12,462 nt of DNA. Source: Bacillota bacterium (GTDB taxonomy: Bacteria > Bacillota_C > Negativicutes > CTSoil-072). The stretch covers positions 1 through 12,462 of the forward strand of contig JAGFXW010000197.1 in the NCBI GenBank assembly GCA_017861495.1. Reading direction: 5' to 3'. The translations under genes were made by a program, and so were the position numbers. Shown in pieces: positions 5,957 to 12,462 of this stretch. Below the pieces are notes generated by a model. The model saw only the letters and a program-made list of their open reading frames with translations, made no database searches and was not told where the DNA came from. How positions within the stretch are numbered: position 1 is the stretch's first letter; every line of letters starts with the position of its first letter.

Positions 5957-7651
5957 ATGACCACAAACTCGTCTATCTCCACTAATTTTATCCAAGCAAT
6001 CATTAACGAAGATTACAAATCGAACAAATACGGCGGCCGCGTCCATACCCGTTTCCCACCGGAACCAAACGGCTACCTGCATATCGGCCATGCAAAATCC
6101 ATTTGCTTGAATTTTGGTATCGCCAAAGAGAACCAGGGAGTCTGTAATTTGCGGTTTGACGACACGAACCCTGCAAAAGAAGAGGTCGAGTATGTCGACT
6201 CGATCCAAGCCGATGTCCGTTGGCTCGGCTTTAGCTGGGACGACCGCCTCTTTTACGCGTCCGACTACTTTGACCGGTTTTATGAATACGCCCTTCAACT
6301 CATCCGGGCCGGGAAAGCCTATGTCTGCGATTTAACGCCGCAGCAAATGCGGGAGTACCGGGGCACTTTGACAGAGCCCGGCAAAAACAGCCCCTACCGG
6401 GATCGTTCCGTCGAAGAAAATCTCGATTTATTCGAACGGATGAAAAACGGCGAATTCCCGGATGGTTCGCGCATATTGCGGGCGAAAATCGATATGGCGT
6501 CGCCAAACATGACCTTGCGCGATCCTGCGTTATACCGGATCCTCCGGGCCCACCACCAACGCACCGGCGACAAATGGTGCATTTACCCGATGTACGATTA
6601 CGCCCACCCGATTTCCGATTCAATAGAAGGCATCACCCATTCTATCTGTACATTGGAATTTGAGGAACACCGGCCGCTTTACGACTGGTTACTAAATGCG
6701 TTAGAAATTTATCATCCGCAGCAAATTGAATTTGCCCGTCTTAACCTGACCAATACCGTAATGAGCAAACGCAAGCTGCGGGAACTGGTCGAACAGGGAT
6801 TTGTCAGCGGTTGGGATGACCCGCGGATGCCAACCATCTCCGGCTTGCGCCGCCGCGGCTATACGCCGGAATCGATCCGCGATTTTTGTGAACGGATCGG
6901 CGTCGCCAAGAGCAACAGCACCGTTGATGTCGGCCTGTTGGAACATTGCATCCGGGAGGATTTGAACAGCCGGGCCCCAAGAGCCATGGCGGTGTTAAAC
7001 CCACTAAAAATAATCATCGATAATTACCCTGCCGGCCAGGTTGAAGAATTGACTGCGGAAAACAACCCGGAGCAACCGGAAATGGGAAGCCGTACGATTC
7101 CTTTTTCCCGCGAACTGTTCATTGAAAAAGAGGATTTTGCCGAAAATCCGCCGAAAAAATTCTTCCGGCTGGCCCCTGGCCAGGAAGTCCGGTTGAAGCA
7201 TGCCTATATCATTAAATGCGAATCGGTAGTCAAAGATGAAGAAAATGGAGAAATCATCGAAGTCCATTGCACGTATGACGAAGGATCGAAAACCGGCGGA
7301 CCCACCAGCGCCCGCAAAATAAAAGGCACCTTGCACTGGGTTTCGGCTCAACATGCAATTCCAGCTGAAGTTCGCCTTTATGATTATTTGTTAAAAACCG
7401 AGAACCAAATGGAAGATGAGGAAACCGAAGACACCGACGATTTTAAAAATGATTTTAACCCAGATTCACTGCAACGCATAACCACCTGCATGCTGGAACC
7501 CAGCTTGCAGCACGCAGCCCCGGGCAGCCGGTACCAATTTTTACGGCTTGGTTATTTCTGCGCCGATATCGCCGATTCGAAAGAAGGCGCCCTTGTTTTC
7601 AACCGGGTCGTAGGCTTACGCGATTCTTGGGCGAAAGCGCAAAAAGGGTAA
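5957..7651 (+). CDS. glnS: Glutaminyl-tRNA synthetase
   Basis: This class I synthetase attaches glutamine directly to tRNA-Gln in the cytoplasm. From the chosen start it is 564 residues, close to the 554 of E. coli GlnRS. The N-terminal signature [17 protein letters not shown] contains the HIGH motif (residues 42-45), and MSKRK (269-273) is the KMSKS equivalent. The GlnRS-type C-terminal anticodon-binding region is complete. The ATG at 5957 has AAGGAG eight bases upstream; an ATG at 5927 in the same frame lacks one. The gene is divergent from tRNA-Gln(CUG). Most Firmicutes lack GlnRS and use GluRS plus GatCAB, so the gene was probably acquired laterally (inference). No T-box or clear promoter was found in the short upstream region. 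Confidence 0.96.
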   Translation: MTTNSSISTNFIQAIINEDYKSNKYGGRVHTRFPPEPNGYLHIGHAKSICLNFGIAKENQGVCNLRFDDTNPAKEEVEYVDSIQADVRWLGFSWDDRLFYASDYFDRFYEYALQLIRAGKAYVCDLTPQQMREYRGTLTEPGKNSPYRDRSVEENLDLFERMKNGEFPDGSRILRAKIDMASPNMTLRDPALYRILRAHHQRTGDKWCIYPMYDYAHPISDSIEGITHSICTLEFEEHRPLYDWLLNALEIYHPQQIEFARLNLTNTVMSKRKLRELVEQGFVSGWDDPRMPTISGLRRRGYTPESIRDFCERIGVAKSNSTVDVGLLEHCIREDLNSRAPRAMAVLNPLKIIIDNYPAGQVEELTAENNPEQPEMGSRTIPFSRELFIEKEDFAENPPKKFFRLAPGQEVRLKHAYIIKCESVVKDEENGEIIEVHCTYDEGSKTGGPTSARKIKGTLHWVSAQHAIPAEVRLYDYLLKTENQMEDEETEDTDDFKNDFNPDSLQRITTCMLEPSLQHAAPGSRYQFLRLGYFCADIADSKEGALVFNRVVGLRDSWAKAQKG

Positions 7652-7661
7652 TCTGTTCAGC

Positions 7662-8116
7662 ATGAATACCCTTCCTGACGTTATCCAGCCCGGGCTCACC
7701 ATTTTGTTCATTGGCTTTAATCCCAGTCTTGTATCTGCGGAAAAGGGCCATCATTTCGCCGGCCCTTCCAACCGGTTTTGGGGTCTGCTGTTTGATGCCG
7801 GTCTTACCGATCGCAAATATCGCGCGGAAGAAGATCAGGCACTGTTAAAATTGGGCTATGGGATTACCCGCTGCAAAAAAAATTGATGGATTACCGGCCT
7901 AAAATCGCTTGTTATGTAGGCATCGGAGTTTACCGCCAGTTTGCCCGCAGCACCTCGGTTTCCTGCGGTTTGCAACCATCCAGCGTGGTCGAAGGAATTG
8001 CCGATTTTGTCGTATCCTCTTCCAGCGGCTTAAACCGCATCCCGCTGGCCGAGCAGCGTTCTTGGTTTGGCGAATTAAAATCATTTATGGAAACCATGGC
8101 CGTGCAGAAAAAATAG
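7662..8116 (+). pseudogene. mug: Broken G/U mismatch-specific DNA glycosylase (Mug family)
   Basis: Two reading frames together give a Mug-type uracil/thymine DNA glycosylase, which removes the mispaired base in repair. The first (7662-7886) has ILFIGFNPSLVSAEKGHHFAGPSNRFWG, fitting the catalytic GxNPG-type motif, and stops soon after GYGIT. The second begins in another frame around 7870 (LQKKLMDYRPKIACYVGIG) and ends at 8116. By comparison with E. coli Mug (recalled), about 24 residues between GIT and LQKKL are missing, i.e. about 70 bases, not a multiple of three. The second conserved motif, normally NPSGL, reads SSSGL. The start lies 10 bases after glnS, so the two are probably cotranscribed. 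An active enzyme is unlikely unless the gap is a sequence error. Confidence 0.8.
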
Positions 8117-8239
8117 TGATAATATTTTTTCACAGAAGGATTATTATACTCCTCGTCGAATATTAATGGTTGCGATAGATATCTGAAGGTATCTGCTGTT
8201 CCCGGTTTCGATTTCATTATTTATATTTGGAAATGAAAT
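8117..8239. other. Noncoding stretch after mug
   Basis: No gene is seen in this AT-rich stretch. It contains TTATACT near 8145, directly followed by CGTCGAA (8154-8160), one base from the Spo0A box TGTCGAA, and a short imperfect repeat AGATA/TATCT near 8178-8195. No convincing paired -35 element was found, so this is noted only as a possible regulatory segment. Confidence 0.25.
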
Positions 8240-8295
8240 GGCTACGAAAGTCATATCCTAAATGAATTAGGATGCTTCGTAGCCTTTATTTTATC
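8240..8295 (+). terminator. Hairpin, probable terminator of the glnS-mug transcript
   Basis: A two-part hairpin has an outer 9-bp stem, GGCTACGAA (8240-8248) with TTCGTAGCC (8276-8284), and an inner 7-bp stem, ATCCTAA (8255-8261) with TTAGGAT (8267-8273). It is followed by TTTATTTTAT. The long stem and T-rich tail suit an intrinsic terminator; it could instead be part of the structured leader that begins just after it. Confidence 0.6.
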
Positions 8296-8302
8296 TTCAC
8301 AC

Positions 8303-8440
8303 AGCCTGTAAGCCCCCCCGCCCTTTTAGGCCGGGGATTAACAGGCTCTACTCGAAGTAAATTCGACTAAGCTTCAGGTGGAGTCACCAATGCCTGTGAA
8401 ACTCCACCTGAAGCAAGTCTACATTCATTTATGTAGGAGT
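8303..8440 (+). promoter_or_regulatory. Highly structured leader of the cbiMQO operon (unassigned RNA element)
   Basis: Four stems lie in a row before cbiM. P1 pairs AGCCTGT (8303-8309) with ACAGGCT (8341-8347) and contains an inner C-rich/G-rich stem (8315-8322 with 8329-8336). P2 is TCGAA/TTCGA around 8352-8366. P3 is a perfect 14-bp stem, 8371-8384 with 8401-8414, around a 16-base loop. P4 pairs CTACAT (8419-8424) with ATGTAG (8431-8436) and overlaps the AGGAG ribosome binding site (8435-8439). No cobalamin riboswitch core (B12 box) is present, and it does not obviously match the NiCo motif. It may be a metal-responsive leader or a remnant of a palindrome-ended mobile element. Confidence 0.5.
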
Positions 8441-8448
8441 GATATACT

Positions 8449-9480
8449 ATGCATATGGCCGATGCTTTATTATCGCCTGCCGTTGGCGGTGCAATGTGGA
8501 CAGTCACGGCTGGCTTGGCCGCGTATTCCGCCAAAAAAGTGCAAAAAAACCTGGATGAAAAGAAAGTCCCGTTGATGGGAGTTTTGGGCGCCTTCATCTT
8601 TGCAGCGCAAATGATCAATTTTTCGATTCCGGCAACCGGTTCGAGCGGACATCTCGGCGGCGGAATGATTCTGGCAATCTTGCTTGGCCCGTGGGCGGCG
8701 TTTTTAACCATCGCTTCGGTCTTAACCGTCCAGGCTCTGTTTTTTGCCGACGGCGGTCTCCTGGCGCTTGGCTGCAATATTTTCAACCTCGGATTTTTCC
8801 CTTGTTTCATAGCGTATCCTTTGATCTATCGGCAAATCATCGGCCCGGAACCATCGCGGCGCCGGCTGTTTTTAGCCATAACTGCGGCTTCCGTTATCGG
8901 CCTTCAGCTCGGTGCGTTCGGCGTCGTTTTGGAAACCTTTTTCTCCGGCCTGTCTGAATTGCCGGTTACTGCCTTCCTGTTATTGATGCAGCCGATCCAC
9001 TTGGCCATTGGTTTGGTGGAAGGCTTGGTTACAACCGCCGTAATCCTTTTTGTCTGGCGGGAACGCCCGGAAATTCTCCGAACCCAACCCCTAGGCAAGC
9101 TTGCCCTGAAACCGATTCTGGTAAGTTTTCTGGCGATAACCCTGGTTACCGCCGGTGGATTATCCTGGTTTGCTTCCAACAACCCTGACGGCTTGGAATG
9201 GTCAATCGCGGCCATTACCGGACCGGAAGAATTGAAAGGACAAAGCGGTCTGCATGACTTTTTTGCCGTGCTCCAGAAGAAAACGGCTGTTTTCCCTGAT
9301 TATACACTGGCAAAAGCGGACGCAAGCACAGAAGAGGAAGTTACTGGTAAAAAATCAACCGCTTGGCCGGGTATCGATAGCGGCACATCTGCCGCCGGCA
9401 TCGCAGGCTCAATTTTAACGTTGCTGTTGGCCGGCCTTATTGGTAAAGGGCTGCAAGCCACATTATCAACCAAGCACTAA
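8449..9480 (+). CDS. cbiM: Cobalt/nickel ECF transporter substrate-binding membrane component, CbiM with fused PDGLE domain
   Basis: This is the substrate-specific membrane subunit for Co2+ or Ni2+ uptake. The start MHMADALLSP places His2 next to the N-terminus, as needed for metal binding in CbiM/NikM; GSSGHLGGG supplies the second conserved histidine (His68). The first about 215 residues are the multi-helix CbiM domain. A C-terminal part with NNPDGLEWS (244-252) and a last helix is the CbiN/NikN-like PDGLE domain, so M and N functions are fused in 343 residues and no separate cbiN is needed. The ATG has GGAG nine bases upstream. It is the first gene of a three-gene operon with cbiQ 13 bases later. 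Sequence does not decide between cobalt and nickel. Confidence 0.93.
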   Translation: MHMADALLSPAVGGAMWTVTAGLAAYSAKKVQKNLDEKKVPLMGVLGAFIFAAQMINFSIPATGSSGHLGGGMILAILLGPWAAFLTIASVLTVQALFFADGGLLALGCNIFNLGFFPCFIAYPLIYRQIIGPEPSRRRLFLAITAASVIGLQLGAFGVVLETFFSGLSELPVTAFLLLMQPIHLAIGLVEGLVTTAVILFVWRERPEILRTQPLGKLALKPILVSFLAITLVTAGGLSWFASNNPDGLEWSIAAITGPEELKGQSGLHDFFAVLQKKTAVFPDYTLAKADASTEEEVTGKKSTAWPGIDSGTSAAGIAGSILTLLLAGLIGKGLQATLSTKH

Positions 9481-9493
9481 CTTAGGAGTTCTT

Positions 9494-10303
9494 ATGTTTA
9501 ATTTTGAATCTCGCTGGCTGGAACTGCGCCGTCTGGATGAACTGGCCGCCGGCGACACGAAAATCCACCGGCTCAATCCTTGCATAAAAATCATGACAAC
9601 CGCGATTTTTTTGATCGTGGTTGCTTCTTTTTCAAAATATGAGGTTAGCAGACTATTGCCATTGTTCTTCTATCCAGTCGTTTTGATGAATCTGGCTGCC
9701 GTTCCGTTTTCGATTATTGCCAAACGGGTCTTGATCGCTTTGCCATTTGTGGTGTTTATCGGCATTTTTAATCCGTTGCTGGATCACACGCCCAGCCTGC
9801 AACTTGGCCCTCTGTTAGTGACCAACGGCTGGATCTCGTTTATTTCCATTCTCCTTCGGTTTATATTGGCGATCTCGGCCGCGCTTATTTTGGTGGCAAC
9901 TACCGGCATGGATGCAATCTGTTCCGCACTGTTAAAAATGCATATTCCGCGGGTCTTTGTCATCCAACTGATGTTTCTGTACCGCTACCTGTATGTGTTG
10001 CTGGAAGAATTATTCCGCACTTTGACAGCGTATTCACTCCGCTCCTTGCGCGGAAACGGGCTTCGCTACCAAGTTTGGGGCTCGTTGCTGGGCCAACTCC
10101 TGTTACGGACAATAGACCGGGCGCAAAAAATCTACCAGGCGATGCTGTGCCGGGGGTTTGATGGGGAAATCCGCCTGCTTCGCTATCATCGCCTGACCAA
10201 AAAAGATATTGCTTATGTAGTGGGCTGGTCAGTATTTTTTCTAACGGCCCGAATGGTTAATATTCCGCAGTGGCTGGGCGCCCTGCTAGTTGGGAGGCAC
10301 TAG
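9494..10303 (+). CDS. cbiQ: Cobalt/nickel ECF transporter transmembrane component CbiQ
   Basis: This 269-residue T-component couples ATP hydrolysis by CbiO to substrate movement by CbiM. It has several hydrophobic helices between residues 32 and 168 and one near 240-255. The cytoplasmic coupling segments are present: SLRSLRGNG (181-189) and AQKIYQAMLCRGF (210-222), the latter matching the AxxxYxAMxxRGF motif of the family. The ATG at 9494 is preceded by TTAGGAG; the frame is open further upstream into cbiM but without a better start. The stop codon overlaps the cbiO start by one base (TAGTG), so translation is probably coupled. Confidence 0.93.
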   Translation: MFNFESRWLELRRLDELAAGDTKIHRLNPCIKIMTTAIFLIVVASFSKYEVSRLLPLFFYPVVLMNLAAVPFSIIAKRVLIALPFVVFIGIFNPLLDHTPSLQLGPLLVTNGWISFISILLRFILAISAALILVATTGMDAICSALLKMHIPRVFVIQLMFLYRYLYVLLEELFRTLTAYSLRSLRGNGLRYQVWGSLLGQLLLRTIDRAQKIYQAMLCRGFDGEIRLLRYHRLTKKDIAYVVGWSVFFLTARMVNIPQWLGALLVGRH

Positions 10304-11061
10304 TGAGTCACCATATTATTGAAATCAAAGATCTCGAATACACCTATCCAGACCAAACAAAAGCCGTTAAGGGCCTGTCCCTTCGGATCCTGCATGGCGA
10401 ATCCGTTGCCATCGTTGGAGCAAACGGCGCGGGAAAATCAACCTTGTTGTCCCACTTGATCGGCGTCCTAATCCCTTCGGCCGGCACCGTCCGGATCGGC
10501 GATTATCCCTTGAACAAAGAAACGCTTACCCATATTCGCCGCAGTGTCGGCATGGTGTTTCAAAATCCGGATGATCAGTTGTTTATGCCCACCGTCTTTG
10601 ACGATGTCGCCTTTGGGCCGCTCAATATGGGATTGCCGCCAAAAGAAACGGAAGAACGAGTGATGGCGGCGTTGACTACCGTCGGTGCCGTTCATTTAAA
10701 AGACCGTCCACCCTATAAATTGTCCGGCGGTCAAAAACGATCGGTTGCGATTGCATCCGTGCTCTCCATGCTGCCCGATATTTTGGTCATGGATGAACCC
10801 AGCGACGGCTTGGATCCTTATTGCCGCCGCCAGCTCATTAACCTCTTAAAGACCTTCCAGCATACAAAAATCATTGCCACGCATGATTTGGATCTGGTAG
10901 TCGACCTGTGTGAACGGACCGTCGTTTTAGCGGATGGTAAGATCATTGCCGACGGACCAACTTTGCAAATTTTCACCGATGATGCCTTGCTGCAAACAAG
11001 CCATTTGGAAAGGCCGTTACGGATGCAAGGGTGTCCGATCTGCAATCCAAAAGCAGACTAA
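10303..11061 (+). CDS. cbiO: Cobalt/nickel ECF transporter ATP-binding protein CbiO
   Basis: This 252-residue ABC ATPase powers the transporter. All motifs are intact: Walker A GANGAGKST (39-47), Q-loop QNPDDQLF (87-94), signature LSGGQKR (140-146), Walker B ILVMDEP (160-166) and the H-loop THD with His194. The GTG start at 10303 shares its first base with the cbiQ stop and has GGGAGG just upstream. An upstream in-frame ATG at 10270 lies inside cbiQ and is less likely. The C-terminus ends in CPICNPKAD, giving a CxxC pair at 244-247 that is not part of the ABC core and might bind a metal (inference). Confidence 0.95.
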   Translation: MSHHIIEIKDLEYTYPDQTKAVKGLSLRILHGESVAIVGANGAGKSTLLSHLIGVLIPSAGTVRIGDYPLNKETLTHIRRSVGMVFQNPDDQLFMPTVFDDVAFGPLNMGLPPKETEERVMAALTTVGAVHLKDRPPYKLSGGQKRSVAIASVLSMLPDILVMDEPSDGLDPYCRRQLINLLKTFQHTKIIATHDLDLVVDLCERTVVLADGKIIADGPTLQIFTDDALLQTSHLERPLRMQGCPICNPKAD

Positions 11062-11110
11062 AACAGAAGCTACAGCTTGTTTGAAGCAGAATTGACGCTA
11101 TTGAGAACAC

Positions 11111-12258
<1,148 letters not shown>

Positions 12259-12268
12259 GACCCATAAA

Positions 12269-12307
12269 AAAAGACGGAGCAGCTTGGTATGAGCTGAACC
12301 GTCTTTT
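12269..12307. terminator. Bidirectional terminator between pfkA and the right-edge gene
   Basis: AAAAGACGG (12269-12277) pairs perfectly with CCGTCTTTT (12299-12307), and an inner AGCT/AGCT pairing (12281-12284, 12292-12295) extends the stem. The A-run and T-run on either side let it act on both strands, ending pfkA and the convergent gene at the right edge. Confidence 0.85.
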
Positions 12308-12321
12308 CTCATTGATTATTT

Positions 12322-12462
12322 CTATTCGCCCCGTACTACTTCCGAAAAGTAAATGACGCTGACAAGGTCCTCGGGAGTAATTTTATGATTATACAGCTTC
12401 TCAAAAAACTCGATCAGTTTTTCCGCGGAAGTAATTTCCGGATTTTGGTGAATCAAATCTTC
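12322..12462 (-). CDS. Unrecognised protein, C-terminal end only
   Basis: The last 46 codons of a minus-strand gene enter from the right edge and end at TAG (12322-12324). The visible part is acidic and helical, ending FFEKLYNHKITPEDLVSVIY and then SEVVRGE. I cannot assign a family from this fragment. It is convergent with pfkA and shares the bidirectional terminator. An open frame to the window edge, plausible codon use and the terminator placement support it being real. Confidence 0.55.
   Translation of the reverse strand, partial: EDLIHQNPEITSAEKLIEFFEKLYNHKITPEDLVSVIYFSEVVRGE

Noticed and set aside
5927..5957. glnS start at ATG 5927
   Set aside because: It lacks a ribosome binding site, whereas ATG 5957 has AAGGAG at eight bases and gives the usual GlnRS length.
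7883..7890. Programmed frameshift at the A8 run in mug
   Set aside because: A slip at the run would not restore the roughly 24 missing conserved residues, so a deletion explains the data better.
8303..8440. Cobalamin riboswitch before cbiM
   Set aside because: The conserved B12 box and the GGTGAAAATCC-type core are not present on the plus strand.

Overview
The window looks like part of a low-to-mid GC, anaerobic Firmicute genome, most likely Negativicutes (Sporomusa/Pelosinus-like). This is an inference from gene content, strong AGGAG-type ribosome binding sites and frequent TTG/GTG starts; it was not tested by database search.

Layout. (1) Bases 1-3424, minus strand: an AcoR-type sigma-54 enhancer-binding regulator (acoR) ends in a terminator. 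It is followed by a near-consensus -24/-12 promoter, a small Lin0512-family gene and the start of acoA, the E1-alpha subunit of acetoin dehydrogenase, which runs off the left edge. This is a regulator plus target operon for acetoin catabolism. (2) Bases 3540-4178: a plus-strand cupin gene converges on a minus-strand DUF1653 gene, and the two stop codons share one TTAA. (3) Bases 4280-5600: an AT-rich stretch with a promoter that straddles a perfect dyad, two unrecognised genes (one soluble, one with four membrane segments), and a terminator. (4) Bases 5670-8116: a tRNA-Gln with anticodon CUG (minus) sits divergently from glnS (plus), followed by a broken mug DNA glycosylase gene. (5) Bases 8117-11061: a long, strongly structured untranslated region leads into cbiM-cbiQ-cbiO, a cobalt/nickel ECF transporter operon with very tight gene spacing. 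(6) Bases 11062-12462: two hairpins, a pfkA gene broken by an internal frameshifting deletion, a bidirectional terminator, and the end of an unrecognised minus-strand gene.

The most notable points are these. A sigma-54 promoter lies exactly where the AcoR-type regulator predicts it. The tRNA-Gln(CUG) carries most identity bases used by GlnRS and is paired with glnS, in a phylum that usually makes Gln-tRNA indirectly. The leader of the metal transporter is highly structured and unassigned. Two genes only 3 kb apart (mug and pfkA) each lack a short internal block (about 70 and 44 bases by alignment from memory) with loss of frame, which could be real decay or a sequence/assembly problem. No CRISPR array, complete mobile element or clearly new multi-gene system was found.
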